Shown here in pieces: positions 1-9,638 of a DNA stretch of 64,000 nt. This DNA comes from an uncultured Desulfovibrio sp. (GTDB lineage Bacteria; Desulfobacterota; Desulfovibrionia; Desulfovibrionales; Desulfovibrionaceae). The notes under the pieces were generated by a model that saw only the letters and a list, made by a program, of their open reading frames with translations, ran no database searches and had not been told where the DNA came from. Within the stretch, counting starts at the first letter, position 1, and every line of letters begins with the position of its first letter. The stretch covers positions 248,001-312,000 of the forward strand of contig NZ_CABSIF010000002.1 of the NCBI RefSeq assembly GCF_902477725.1, given 5' to 3'. The translations under genes were made by a program, and so were the position numbers.

Positions 1-60
1 AACAATTTCCTTTATGCTACCGCAGAAAAGGGCATTTTGTACGCCGCGGGGGGCAACTGA
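1..60 (+). CDS. C-terminal end of an upstream gene (partial)
   Basis: Frame 1 is open from the first base through 19 codons and stops with TGA at 58-60. Its last residues read ILYAAGGN. The stop overlaps the ATG of the next gene (TGATG), which points to translational coupling and to a shared operon with the polysaccharide-export gene that follows. Too little is visible to name the product; a glycosyltransferase or other polysaccharide-synthesis protein would fit the context, but that is only inference. Confidence 0.55.
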   Translation, partial: NNFLYATAEKGILYAAGGN

Positions 61-3000
61 TGCGCATTAGTATCCTTTCTTGCAGTCTGCTGTTGGCCCT
101 GTGCTGCGGCTTTGTCGCAAGCGCTGTGTGCGCGCAGGAATTTCCAGCTGGGGATAGCCGGGCGCGCCTCGATCAGCCTAGAGGTCTGGAACCTGTCAAA
201 AGCGCCAATTCCGCAAAGGGGCAGGAGCAGACAAGTGGCGCGGAACCGGAAAAGCTCTCGGCAGCCTACTATTACAATCGCGCCAACTATGCCATCAGCC
301 GCGAAATGTACGCGGAGGCTCTGGGTGAAATCGACAAGGGCATGGATCTGGATCCTGGTTTTCTGCCCTTCATCACGCAAAAGGCCCTTGTGCTTTCGCG
401 CCTGTCGCGGCATGAGGATGCCGCGCGTTTCTATTCGCTGGCGCTTGAAGCCAGACCGGACGATGCGCGGCTTGCGGCCCTTGCGGCAGAAAATATCCAG
501 AGCAGCCGGGCCAGTGATTCCTCAGGGCTTTCCACTGATCTGGCAAGGTTTTTCAGCGGCCTTTCTGTGCAGGTGACGCCGGAGCTTCTCAAACTGCTGG
601 CGGAACGTCAGGATCAGAACAACGCGGTCTTTTTGCCCGCCCTGCGCGCTGCAGGGGCCGTTGGCAAACTCACGGACGAGGAACAGGCGGTGCTCAAGGC
701 CTGCCTTGCCAATAACGGCACCGTGGCAGCCGCCTTGTTGCGCCGTCAGAATGACTGGCCGCAAGGCTCTGAACCGCTGCGGGCCGTATTTGAGGCTATG
801 ACCGCCCGCGCCTTGCAACTGGCTGGCAAGCAGGACGAAGCCGAAACTTTTTATCGACAGGCGGCAGGGCGGGGCTTTAGTCAGGAAACATTGAACGCCA
901 TCAAGGCGCAGGCCTACCTGAACCTCAACGAGCAGAAAAAGGCCGCCACTGTTTACGAGCAGGGCTGGCGCATGGCTTCAAGCCCGCAGGTCTGGGCGGT
1001 GCGCGCGGCAGATGCCTACGCAGCCTCTGGCGGTATCAAGGATGCCTGCGATATACTTGAAAAAGCTGCAAAAATAGCCCCGCACGACCTGTATTTGCAG
1101 GGGCAGCTCTATTACCGCCTCGCCCAGGCCGGAAAAACCGTCGAACTCAAGGCTCTTGAGCAGAGGCTTGAGGCCGGGGGCAGCAACATTGCCGTAAACT
1201 TTGGCAAATTTCTCTTCGCCCGAAAGAGCAAAAATCGGGATGCCATGCAAAAAGCCCGTCAGGCCGTTGTGGAGCATGTTGACGATGTCAGCGCTGTTCA
1301 CGCACAGGACGACATCCGGCTGATTGTTGCCAGTCTTGGGTTCAGCGGTGCGCAGGCCCCGCAGGAGCAGCAGGCCGAACTCATGCGCAACAACGGCTGG
1401 GAGCTGTGGGACAGCGGAAAAATAGACGACGCCTATGTTTCGTGGCGCGATTCCATTGCTCTTGATCCCCAGCATGGGCAGAAGGTTGGCCCCTCCATGT
1501 GCGCGGTCTTGTTGCAGCAGGGCAGAACTGCGGACGCCATGGAACTTTTCCGCATGCAGTACCCTGAAATGCCCGTGTTCTCCCTTGCCTTGTATCTGAT
1601 AAAGGACAATCAGTGGTCTGCGGCTTACCCGCTGTTGCGCTCCATGGCTGCCCCTTCGGGCGCCAATGCCCCCTGGTATGCGCTGGCCCTTGCCGCAGGC
1701 GCGCTTGAAGGCGGCGACATCCGCGCAGTGGAAACCAGCGCCAGGGCCTTGCTTGCCCTTGATCCGCCGCAGGAAAGCCACACGGTCAGTATTCCCGCCG
1801 CTGATGCGGGGGCAGGGCAGTTGCAGTTGAGCAGGTCGCTCTATCTCTCCATGCTGTCGGAATATCTGGGTAAGCTTCTGGATCAGCAGAATGTCGCATT
1901 GATCCCTGAGCTTTTGGCCAGCAGACAGCTTCAGGGTATACCCGCGCCACAGGCCGCTAAAATGTTGAGCGAAGCTGGTTTCAGCCTTGCAGTGGGCGAC
2001 AGCGCGCAGGCTGCGGTGCCTTTGTGGCAGCGTGCGCTTACGCTCAGCCCTGATCTGCCCGAGGCGCATCTGGGTATGGCCCTTGCCGCCGCCATGCAGG
2101 GAAATATGACAGCTGCGGAGATTCATCTGAACGCGGCACCTGTCAATGCTTCGCCCCGGCATGAATTCATTCTTGGCCGCATCAGGATGCTTGAGGGGCA
2201 GACGGATGTGGCTATGCGCCATTTTGACAGCTTTTTGCGCGCGGAACCTGGCAATCTTGCCGCGCGGTACGCAGTTTTCAATATTTTTATGTCGCTGGCA
2301 GACTACACCCGCGCCCGTGCGCTTTACGGCGAATTTAAAAATGCCGCAGGGCCTACCGCCCGGCTGTATGAAGGGCAGTGCGCCCTTGCCTTGGGCGATG
2401 CCGGTCGGGCAGAGGCGATTTTCCGTTCCCTCATGGCCAAGGGGGCAACCACAAGGCCTGTGGCGCCGCTGCTGGTGGCGGCTTTGCGCGCCCAGAACCG
2501 TTGGGCGGAGGCGGCTTCCATTTTGCAGCAAAGCGGCCTGCCAGACCCGGAAAAACTCACGGCTCTGCGCCGTCAGGCCGAAGACGCACTGGCTGAAGCC
2601 CGCTACCCTGCGGCGCGGGGTTACGCTCAGACCTATCTGGCCGATGATCCGGATTCCGCCTATGTGCAGTCGCTGTACAACAGCTCCCTGCGCGATGAGT
2701 ACAGGATGCAGGCTGACCGCCTTGAAAAGCTCAAGCGCGAGCAGATACGAATTGCCCGAGGCACGCTTGATCCTGACCGCCTTGCACCGCAGGAAAGGGA
2801 AAAACTTGCGGAGCTGCGCTCCGGCGGTCAGGCTGCGCTTGAACCCGACAGGTCGCTCCTTGATGATGCGCAGACGCATGCTGAAGGCCTGCTTGCCCGC
2901 AACACCATACAGCGCGACGCGCTGGAAAGCGTGTTGGATACCTCCCTGCAACGCCATGACTACAAGGAAGCGGCCAAAATCTCCCGCCATATGGCGCAGG

Positions 3001-4982
3001 AATATCCCTACGACATGCACTATCAGTTGCAGTCAGCCGTGCATTCCGGCGCGGTGTCGCGTTTTGACCGTGCCCTGCCTGTGGTGCAGTCCCTTTCGGC
3101 CCGTGGGCCAAACGGGGCGGGCATGGCCCTGTGCTTTGCCAACATTACCTCGCAGTCGGACGGCAAAAGCTATACTCCGCAGGATGTTGCCGCATATCTG
3201 GATCAGCTTGGCGCAAACTATCGGCCAGTTTCCCTGCCGGAATTTCTGGCTCCTGCACCCACAGACGCGGCCACGGCTGCGCCGGGCAAAATACCGCTAC
3301 TACTCGTTATCGGGCAGACGCGGCCTGAAGAACTGCAAGCCATAGATGCCGCTCTGGCTCAACGCGGCGGCAGGGCCGTGCTGTTGGTGAGCAGGCAGTC
3401 GTTTATTCCCGGCACGCCGGACGACCTGCCCAATGCTGCGCTCTTGCGCAGGCTTGTGTCCACAGGCCGCTGGGAACTGGCGCTCACGGATACCTCTGGC
3501 CGCACCATTGTGGATGTAACAGGCCGCAGGGGCGGTTTCTGGGCTCGGCGCGCAATGGTGGACGGACGGCCTGAAACTGTCGAAGAAATGAAACACCGCT
3601 GGGCTTCGGCAATGGCCGAGGCGCGCCAGCTCGCGCAGTCTCAGGGCTTTGCGGTGACGGCGTGGATGTACCCCGGCGGCGATTACGGGCAGATCAGCCT
3701 CGACGGCGATGCGGAAATCCGACAGGCCTATACAGAAGCTGCCCGAGGGGTCTTTGCCGTGGCCTTTGTGCCCACGGCCAACGGCTATCACACCAACAGC
3801 CTTGATCCGCTGTTTGTGCCCGTGCGCAACGTGTATGCGCAGCTGGACGCCAAGGCCATAGCCTCCATGCCGCAGAGCCATCCCACGCGCCTTGCGGTGC
3901 AGACAGAGGGTTTGCTGGCAAGCTGGCACGGGCAGTTGCCACGTGCGGAAATGCTCTTTGCCAGGGCGGCCTCGCTTGGCCTTTCGCCTGCGGATAACAC
4001 CTATTACCGCGCCAGCAACGCGCTGTTTGATGAAGATGCCCCCTATGCCAATGAGCTTGCGCGCGAAGCAAAACGGCTCGACCCGGATAATCCGCGCACG
4101 GACGAACTGCTTGATCGCGCGCAGCGGCTTTTGCGGCCCAGAGCCACGTTCAGCCCCCACGGCTGGACAGACAATGCCGGGCGCAGTTTTGCGGAATACG
4201 AACTTAAGGCTTCCACCTTTTTGCAGGAGAATCTTTCTGCTCAGGCCTCGGTTTCCGATCTGTGGTGGAAGAGCGACCACAATTCGCTGCACGGCCATGC
4301 CATCGGCATTGGGCTGCGCTATTTCCCCTTCAAGCAGCACTGGCTTGATCTGATGGTGCGCGATGTGCAGCCGGACAGCGGTTCTTCCTTTATGGAAGCG
4401 CGGGCCGCCTGGCGCGGCGTGTATTCGGTCGATCCCCTGCGCATCAACGGGCCGTACACCCTCAGCTACAGCCGACAGTCAATCGAGACGGCGGAAAGCG
4501 TCAAAAAGGGCGTGTACGCCGACAGGCTTGGCCTGAATACCGAGGCCCGCATACTGGACTGGGGTGTGCTTCAGGCCGAAATCTTCGGCACACAGCGCAC
4601 GGATGGCAACCGCACTGTGGGCGGCACCGTCAGCCCCCGCTATATTGTGTGGGACAAGCCGCAACTCCAGATAGGCTATCTGTTCAGCGCCGCCGACAGT
4701 GACAGAAATCCTGCCGACTACTATGCGCCGCAGGAATACGTCAATCATATGGCTGTGGCCTCGTTTGATGTGGCGCTTTTTGACCAGATGCACGTGCGCG
4801 GCTTTGCCGGATACGGAACAGCCATATCCAAGGACAAAAACTGGGAGCAGGTTCTGCGTTACAGCCTTGATCTGAACTGGGTTCCTGCCGATAACTGGAG
4901 CCTTGCCCTTGGCTACAGGCGTATGGAACTGCCCGATTACAACATGGATGAATATTCGCTGAACCTGCAATACGTTTTTTAA
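60..4982 (+). CDS. Giant TPR / deacetylase-like / outer-membrane beta-barrel polysaccharide export protein (PgaA/BcsC-like)
   Basis: A 1640-residue envelope protein. It has a signal peptide (hydrophobic core SLLLALCCGFVASAVCA), then about 1000 residues of TPR-like helical repeats. Residues about 1075-1280 resemble a polysaccharide deacetylase fold: IPLLLVIG strand start and a late WMYPGGDYG element. The usual SHxxxH metal motif is not visible (the matching place reads WELALTDTSG), so the domain looks catalytically degenerate. More TPR follows, then a C-terminal beta-barrel from about 1362 to the terminal Phe, with alternating aromatic strands such as SLALGYRRMEL. PgaA and BcsC use periplasmic TPRs plus a barrel to export a polysaccharide; an internal deacetylase-like domain is not part of classic PgaA. 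The start is ATG at 60, after GGGGGG and overlapping the upstream stop. The role in exopolysaccharide secretion is inferred from architecture and from the two following genes. Confidence 0.75.
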   Translation: MRISILSCSLLLALCCGFVASAVCAQEFPAGDSRARLDQPRGLEPVKSANSAKGQEQTSGAEPEKLSAAYYYNRANYAISREMYAEALGEIDKGMDLDPGFLPFITQKALVLSRLSRHEDAARFYSLALEARPDDARLAALAAENIQSSRASDSSGLSTDLARFFSGLSVQVTPELLKLLAERQDQNNAVFLPALRAAGAVGKLTDEEQAVLKACLANNGTVAAALLRRQNDWPQGSEPLRAVFEAMTARALQLAGKQDEAETFYRQAAGRGFSQETLNAIKAQAYLNLNEQKKAATVYEQGWRMASSPQVWAVRAADAYAASGGIKDACDILEKAAKIAPHDLYLQGQLYYRLAQAGKTVELKALEQRLEAGGSNIAVNFGKFLFARKSKNRDAMQKARQAVVEHVDDVSAVHAQDDIRLIVASLGFSGAQAPQEQQAELMRNNGWELWDSGKIDDAYVSWRDSIALDPQHGQKVGPSMCAVLLQQGRTADAMELFRMQYPEMPVFSLALYLIKDNQWSAAYPLLRSMAAPSGANAPWYALALAAGALEGGDIRAVETSARALLALDPPQESHTVSIPAADAGAGQLQLSRSLYLSMLSEYLGKLLDQQNVALIPELLASRQLQGIPAPQAAKMLSEAGFSLAVGDSAQAAVPLWQRALTLSPDLPEAHLGMALAAAMQGNMTAAEIHLNAAPVNASPRHEFILGRIRMLEGQTDVAMRHFDSFLRAEPGNLAARYAVFNIFMSLADYTRARALYGEFKNAAGPTARLYEGQCALALGDAGRAEAIFRSLMAKGATTRPVAPLLVAALRAQNRWAEAASILQQSGLPDPEKLTALRRQAEDALAEARYPAARGYAQTYLADDPDSAYVQSLYNSSLRDEYRMQADRLEKLKREQIRIARGTLDPDRLAPQEREKLAELRSGGQAALEPDRSLLDDAQTHAEGLLARNTIQRDALESVLDTSLQRHDYKEAAKISRHMAQEYPYDMHYQLQSAVHSGAVSRFDRALPVVQSLSARGPNGAGMALCFANITSQSDGKSYTPQDVAAYLDQLGANYRPVSLPEFLAPAPTDAATAAPGKIPLLLVIGQTRPEELQAIDAALAQRGGRAVLLVSRQSFIPGTPDDLPNAALLRRLVSTGRWELALTDTSGRTIVDVTGRRGGFWARRAMVDGRPETVEEMKHRWASAMAEARQLAQSQGFAVTAWMYPGGDYGQISLDGDAEIRQAYTEAARGVFAVAFVPTANGYHTNSLDPLFVPVRNVYAQLDAKAIASMPQSHPTRLAVQTEGLLASWHGQLPRAEMLFARAASLGLSPADNTYYRASNALFDEDAPYANELAREAKRLDPDNPRTDELLDRAQRLLRPRATFSPHGWTDNAGRSFAEYELKASTFLQENLSAQASVSDLWWKSDHNSLHGHAIGIGLRYFPFKQHWLDLMVRDVQPDSGSSFMEARAAWRGVYSVDPLRINGPYTLSYSRQSIETAESVKKGVYADRLGLNTEARILDWGVLQAEIFGTQRTDGNRTVGGTVSPRYIVWDKPQLQIGYLFSAADSDRNPADYYAPQEYVNHMAVASFDVALFDQMHVRGFAGYGTAISKDKNWEQVLRYSLDLNWVPADNWSLALGYRRMELPDYNMDEYSLNLQYVF

Positions 4983-5059
4983 GAAGCATTCAGCGTTATG
5001 CGCCGGGTCTCTGGCCCTTGCGCCAAATCCGTCCGGGCCATAGTGCCGGGGAGGTTGTT

Positions 5060-6094
5060 ATGAAATGTCTGCGTTCTACCGCTTCTGCGGGACTGCTTGT
5101 GCTGTGTTGCGCGTTTCCGGCGGTGGCAGCCGATGCTTGGGTGGCGGATTGGGACATGCCCAACGGGCTTGCAGAACTGCGCCAGGGCAACTTTAAAAAC
5201 GCGCTCATGTTTGCCGCGTATTTTGACAGGCAGGGCAGACCCTTCCTCACCGATGACATGAAAAAGGCCTTGCGCGGCGGGCTTGGTACCTCACTGGGCC
5301 AAAGCTCCAACAAGGCGCAGGGCGTGTTTCTTTCAGTCGTTAATGACGTGGTTGAAGCCCCCGGCAAATCTGTGCAAAAGGATCCCTCCCTTGTGAGCAG
5401 GCTCATGGCTACAGACGCCAGCCGCGCCGCGCACCGCAGCGATCTGCTGGCCCTGCTGACGGCCTATCCCTTTACCGGGCTGGAACTTGATTACGAAAGG
5501 GTGAGCATGGATGACTGGCCCCGATTGCTCACGTTTGCGCAGGAGCTTTCCACCACGCTGGCTGCCCAGGGCAAAAAACTGCGGCTGGTCATGGAACCAA
5601 AGCAGAAGTACCTGCAAGGCAATCTGCCCGCAGGCCCGCAGTATGTGGTGATGGCCTATAACCTGCACGGCAGCCACAATGGGCCGGGGGCCAAGGCTGA
5701 CGATGCCTTTTTGCGCCAGTTGGCCCAGTGGTGCGCCCACTGGCCTGTAAAGCCGGGGTTGGCGCTTTCTGCGGGCGGTTTTGCCTGGACGGGCCGGGGC
5801 GTTGTGGAACTTACCGAGCGCAAGGCCGCCGCATGGGCGCAGGGCGCGGGCGTACAGCCTAAACGCGACCCAGCCAGCCATGCCCTGTACTTTAAGGCGG
5901 CAGACAACACGCCCGGCAGCCCCCTGCTTACAAAAGGGGGCATCAACGGCAGCATTTGCGAAATCTGGTATGCGGATGGTGAAACCCTTGCGCACTGGGC
6001 CGATGTGGGGCGCAGCCTTGGCTTCGGCGATGTGAGCCTGTGGCGGCTTGGCGGCAATACGCCGGAATCTCTGGCAAAAATTTCAGGAAAGTAA
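5060..6094 (+). CDS. Secreted GH18-like glycosidase-family protein
   Basis: 344 residues with a clear signal peptide (LLVLCCAFPAVAADA) and a TIM-barrel-like sequence resembling chitinase-like family 18 proteins. The strand carrying the catalytic motif reads TGLELDYE near residue 140. In GH18 the pattern is DxxDxDxE; here the last Asp and the catalytic-position Glu are kept, while the first two Asp positions are Thr and Glu. A late YVVMAYNLHG strand and a C-terminal SLWRLGG strand fit the fold. The start at 5060 is chosen over an upstream in-frame codon at 5018 because GGGGAGG sits about six bases before it and the signal peptide begins there. It lies 78 bases after the export gene, so it probably cleaves or binds the exported polysaccharide. 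The substrate is unknown. Confidence 0.7.
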   Translation: MKCLRSTASAGLLVLCCAFPAVAADAWVADWDMPNGLAELRQGNFKNALMFAAYFDRQGRPFLTDDMKKALRGGLGTSLGQSSNKAQGVFLSVVNDVVEAPGKSVQKDPSLVSRLMATDASRAAHRSDLLALLTAYPFTGLELDYERVSMDDWPRLLTFAQELSTTLAAQGKKLRLVMEPKQKYLQGNLPAGPQYVVMAYNLHGSHNGPGAKADDAFLRQLAQWCAHWPVKPGLALSAGGFAWTGRGVVELTERKAAAWAQGAGVQPKRDPASHALYFKAADNTPGSPLLTKGGINGSICEIWYADGETLAHWADVGRSLGFGDVSLWRLGGNTPESLAKISGK

Positions 6095-6097
6095 GAG

Positions 6098-8203
6098 ATG
6101 ACGCCGCAAAGCAGTAATATGCAGGTACGTTTGCACACCTTTGGAACCATTGTGTGCGTGGCGGTCTTGCTGCTGTGCGCCAGTTCTTGCGCTGTTTTTG
6201 CGGCAGTTGTTCAACCCTCGCGGAGCCTCTATGTGGGCGCGGGATTCAGCGGCGGCGACGGACTCAGCGCAGACAGGCCGCTTGGCAGCATCAACGCCGC
6301 GCTGCAAAAAGCCCGCACGGGCGATGTCATCATTGTTGCGCCGGGGGAATACCGGGAATCCATACGGATTTCCACACAGGGAATTACTGTTGTGGGCAGT
6401 GCGCCCGGCGAAAATGTCCCTCAGGTTGTTATCGCAGCTCCGTCAGGAAAGCCAGGACCTGTGCTTGCCGACAGCGCTGATAGTGTGTGGCGCGGCATTA
6501 CCTTTCGTATTGGCGACAGCGCCGCCATAAATCTGCGTGGCTTTGCCGGGCGGTTTGAGTTCTGCCATTTTACCTCTGAAAATCCGGTGCCGGGCATTGA
6601 GGTATACGGCGGCAATCCCGTGTTTCTGGGCTGCACCTTTACGGGCGGCACCGGGCCCACGGCCATGCTGGCGCTCAATGGGCTGGCAGGGCGCAAGAGC
6701 AGGGTGACCTTGGCTTACTGCCTGTTCCGCGATAACCCCGGCGGCGCTGTGCTGCTGCGAGGCGAGCAGGATGTGCGTTTTGTGAACTGCCTTTTTGCCG
6801 CTTGCCGTTTTGTCGCCATGCGTCAGGCCGGGGTAGGAGCGCAGATTTCTGCTGTCAACAGTGTGTTTTTTCTCAGCCCGGAGCCAAGCCTGTTTTTACA
6901 GTCTGCCTCCGCTCCCAAAGCGCGCCTTGAAAACTGCCTGTACGCGCCAGCGCCCGGCGATTTTATGAAATGGCAGGCCAGGCCTCTCGATCAGCAGCCG
7001 GAAGTTACCGCCGTTAACAGCATCACGGCCTCTCCCCGTTTTTTGGGCGGGCGCAATGCCTTGATAAACCTCTGCGTGGACGACACCGTTAATGCCCCGG
7101 TATGGCGTTCACTCACGCCAGCTGCGGCAAAGCTGGGGCTGAAAATCACCCTTGCGCTGAATACGGACGCGCTCTCGCCGCAATACTGGGAGATGATTAT
7201 TCCTGAGGTGAACGCGGGATTTGAAGTGGCCTCCCACGGTGCCGTGCATGCCAGCATTACCTCTGCCGAGGTATTGCGCGTGGGCTGGTTTGATCCGGCG
7301 GGCACATCAGCCTCCCTGTCCATAGATCAGGCAGAGCAATTGCGGGTGGTTGTGGACGGCAAGGAGCTGTGCGTTATCGATCTTGCAGCCCAGCCCTATC
7401 TTTCCATGGGGGCGCTGGTGCGCCAGTTGCAGGAGAAAGGCCTTAGGGCGGAGCTTGTGAGCCTGAGCCACGAGAAAATTCCCGCCTATCTGCTGGCCCC
7501 GGTGCAGGAGCAGGATATCTTTTTTGCGCGGCACAATGCGGAACTGGTCATGGATACCAGGGCCTACATGCATTACATGCTGTCAGAATCGCGCCGCAAG
7601 ATAGAGCAAGGCTTGCGCGAATATCGTGCCGCACAAATGATCTGCGCGGCCTTTGTGTGTCCCTACAGCGAGACCAATGCAAATATCCGGCAGGCCATGC
7701 AGGCTACGGGTTTTCAGGTTGCGCGCAGCCATATGGCGCAGCGCTTCCTATCCGCCGCTGAACGCGTCGATCTCTCTGCCCTGCAAAGCATTTCTCTGAA
7801 AGATATCGTGCCCGGCGCGCCAACGCCCAATCTCAAGGAAATGCTGCGCATGTATCTGGATTATCTGAAGTACCACGGTTCCATCATGGGGCTCTACAGC
7901 CACGGAGCCAACGAATGGACAGCCAATCAGTGGATAGAACTCTTTGAGGTGTTGCGCGAAAACCGTTCTGTAAAAACAGCCGGGCTTGCGGAAATAGCCG
8001 CCATAGTCAAGGAGCAGTGCCAATCAACAGGGCCGTGGACATACCGCTGCCCCTCGCAATCTGGTCCTGTGGGCGGCGAGATATCGTTCAGGCCGGGGCA
8101 GGATTCCCCCCTGATTGGCGCTGGCGTGCCGACAGAATTCAACACTGATTATGCGGGCAGGCCGTTGCAGGCAGGGCAGAGGCCTAATATTGGCCTGTAT
8201 TGA
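6098..8203 (+). CDS. Secreted parallel beta-helix plus polysaccharide deacetylase (CE4-like) protein
   Basis: 701 residues. After a signal peptide (FGTIVCVAVLLLCASSC) comes a right-handed beta-helix region (about 45-300) with repeating short strands and phrases such as GNPVFLGCTFTGG and DVRFVNCLF. A polysaccharide deacetylase-like part follows (about 320-650). Its CVDDT pair and ASHGAVH match the CE4 catalytic Asp-Asp and HxxxH metal-ligand motifs, so this domain looks active, unlike the one in the large export protein. A motif-3-like CPYSETNANI is present. The C-terminus returns to beta-helix style (DSPLIGAGVPTEFNTDYAGRP). The ATG at 6098 follows an AGGAAAG element, three bases after the previous stop, so the genes are co-transcribed. 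It probably de-acetylates the exported polysaccharide while the helix binds it (inference). Confidence 0.72.
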   Translation: MTPQSSNMQVRLHTFGTIVCVAVLLLCASSCAVFAAVVQPSRSLYVGAGFSGGDGLSADRPLGSINAALQKARTGDVIIVAPGEYRESIRISTQGITVVGSAPGENVPQVVIAAPSGKPGPVLADSADSVWRGITFRIGDSAAINLRGFAGRFEFCHFTSENPVPGIEVYGGNPVFLGCTFTGGTGPTAMLALNGLAGRKSRVTLAYCLFRDNPGGAVLLRGEQDVRFVNCLFAACRFVAMRQAGVGAQISAVNSVFFLSPEPSLFLQSASAPKARLENCLYAPAPGDFMKWQARPLDQQPEVTAVNSITASPRFLGGRNALINLCVDDTVNAPVWRSLTPAAAKLGLKITLALNTDALSPQYWEMIIPEVNAGFEVASHGAVHASITSAEVLRVGWFDPAGTSASLSIDQAEQLRVVVDGKELCVIDLAAQPYLSMGALVRQLQEKGLRAELVSLSHEKIPAYLLAPVQEQDIFFARHNAELVMDTRAYMHYMLSESRRKIEQGLREYRAAQMICAAFVCPYSETNANIRQAMQATGFQVARSHMAQRFLSAAERVDLSALQSISLKDIVPGAPTPNLKEMLRMYLDYLKYHGSIMGLYSHGANEWTANQWIELFEVLRENRSVKTAGLAEIAAIVKEQCQSTGPWTYRCPSQSGPVGGEISFRPGQDSPLIGAGVPTEFNTDYAGRPLQAGQRPNIGLY

Positions 8204-8243
8204 CGGCAAACAAGGCTATCGCTGCCATCACGTGCACAGGCGC

Positions 8244-8280
8244 AAAAAAAGGAGTCACCTTTTTGGTAACTCCTTTTTTT
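8244..8280. terminator. Bidirectional rho-independent terminator
   Basis: An A7 run, a stem GGAGTCACC / GGTAACTCC with one mismatch and a five-T loop, then a T7 run. The A and T tracts on either side let it work in both directions. It lies between the polysaccharide operon (+) and the converging alcohol dehydrogenase gene (-). Confidence 0.88.
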
Positions 8281-8325
8281 GTAGGCGTTTGCAGAAAATA
8301 CAGCAGACCTGCTATGAGGTCTGTA

Positions 8326-9432
8326 CTACCAAGCCTGTTCGAGCAGGGTAACGATGTCGTCGTGCGAGGGCATGCGCGGGTTGCTGCTGGTGCAGATGTC
8401 TTCCAGCGCGTTAACGGCCATGGAATCCAGGCTTTGACGGTAGACCTGTTCGTCCACTTTAAGCTCGCGCACCCGTGCGGGAATCTTCATGGATGTGTTG
8501 AGGTCGCGCACGGCGTTTATCAGGTTGCGCGTGCCTTCTTCCACTGTGGCGCTTTCAAGGCCGATAAAGGCCGCAATTTCTGTGTATTTGACGCCCGCGT
8601 CAAAGCTGTTGAAGCCTATGACAAAGGGCAGCAGAACGGCATTGGCAAGGCCATGCGGAATGTGGAACAGGCCCCCAAGGCTGTGGGCCATGCTGTGGGT
8701 AACGCCAAGGCCGCTGTTGGTAAATGCCAGCCCGGCCATGCACGAGCCGATGAGCATGTTGTCGCGCGCGGTCATGTCGTCGCCGTGGTCATAGGCGCGC
8801 TTGAGGTAGGTAAAAACATTGCGGATGGCCTGCTCCGCGTAGATAGCTGTAAACACGTTGCTGTAGCGCGAAGTATAGGCTTCCACCGCATGGGTCAGCA
8901 CGTCCATGCCGGTTGCAGCAGTCACGTGCGGGGGCACGGTGCGCGTAAAGCGGGCATCAAGAATGGCGGCGTCAGGAATGAGCATTTCGTCATTCAGCGG
9001 AATTTTCACCGAATTGACCTTGTCGGTGATAACCGCAATGGAGGTCACTTCCGAACCTGTGCCGCTGGTGGTGGGAATGGCGACAAGCGTTGTCTTTCTG
9101 GTGCTGTCTGCCTTGTGCCCGAAGTAGGAGATGGCTTTTGCCATGTCAATGGCCGAGCCGCCGCCAAGGGCGATAATCATGTCTGCCTGGCTGCTCAAAA
9201 AAAGGCGCGTGGCTTCAACCACTGCCTGAAGGGATGGGTCAGGCTCCACGCCAGAAAAGAGCGTGTGCCCAATGCCCTTGCGTTTCAGATGGCTCACGGC
9301 CTGATCGGCAAATCCGCTTTTGACCATAAAGGGGTCTGTCACCACAAAGGCATGGCTGGCTGGAAAGGTCTCAAGGGTTTCCAGAGCGTAAGGGCCGTAA
9401 CAGATCTTTGTTTTTCCGTAAAACTGGGTCAC
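8326..9432 (-). CDS. Iron-containing (group III) alcohol dehydrogenase
   Basis: 368-residue cytoplasmic oxidoreductase for alcohol/aldehyde interconversion with NAD(P)H. The N-terminus VTQFYGKTKICYG is typical of the family. GGGSAIDMAKA binds the nucleotide, PTTSGTGSEVTS is the family signature, and the iron ligands lie in DVLTHAVEAY, HSMAHSLGG and the HGLANA segment. The start is GTG at 9432, because GGAGG sits five bases before it; a GTG four codons upstream would overlap that ribosome site. The substrate cannot be read from sequence: ethanol, 1,3-propanediol or another short alcohol are possible. It is not beside a partner enzyme. A MerR-type promoter-operator lies about 210 bases upstream, which suggests control by aldehyde or metal stress. 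Confidence 0.88.
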   Translation of the reverse strand: MTQFYGKTKICYGPYALETLETFPASHAFVVTDPFMVKSGFADQAVSHLKRKGIGHTLFSGVEPDPSLQAVVEATRLFLSSQADMIIALGGGSAIDMAKAISYFGHKADSTRKTTLVAIPTTSGTGSEVTSIAVITDKVNSVKIPLNDEMLIPDAAILDARFTRTVPPHVTAATGMDVLTHAVEAYTSRYSNVFTAIYAEQAIRNVFTYLKRAYDHGDDMTARDNMLIGSCMAGLAFTNSGLGVTHSMAHSLGGLFHIPHGLANAVLLPFVIGFNSFDAGVKYTEIAAFIGLESATVEEGTRNLINAVRDLNTSMKIPARVRELKVDEQVYRQSLDSMAVNALEDICTSSNPRMPSHDDIVTLLEQAW

Positions 9433-9638
9433 GTCGTCCTCCACAGGCGGCGCAAAGAAAGAAAGGATATCTTGGCGTCGGCGTATTCTTTTATCGTCAG
9501 CGGTTCACGCTTGCTTGCGCTTGGGCAGCCATTTTCACGCCTAGGTGGCGTGGATATTTTTACTACTGATACCAGTCTGTTAGCTCGGTGATAACCCGAC
9601 ATTGCACGGCATGCTTGCAAAAGGGCAGTGCGGGCATG

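Noticed and set aside
978..3020. Long open frame antisense to the large export gene
   Set aside because: It lies wholly opposite a protein with signal peptide, TPRs and barrel. Its translation has no motif; GC-rich DNA often leaves such frames open.
9433..9444. Upstream GTG start for the iron alcohol dehydrogenase
   Set aside because: It overlaps the GGAGG ribosome site that serves the GTG at 9432 and adds four atypical residues.
8200..9591. 463-codon plus-strand frame
   Set aside because: It is the complement of the iron alcohol dehydrogenase, which has clear motifs, and has no ribosome site.
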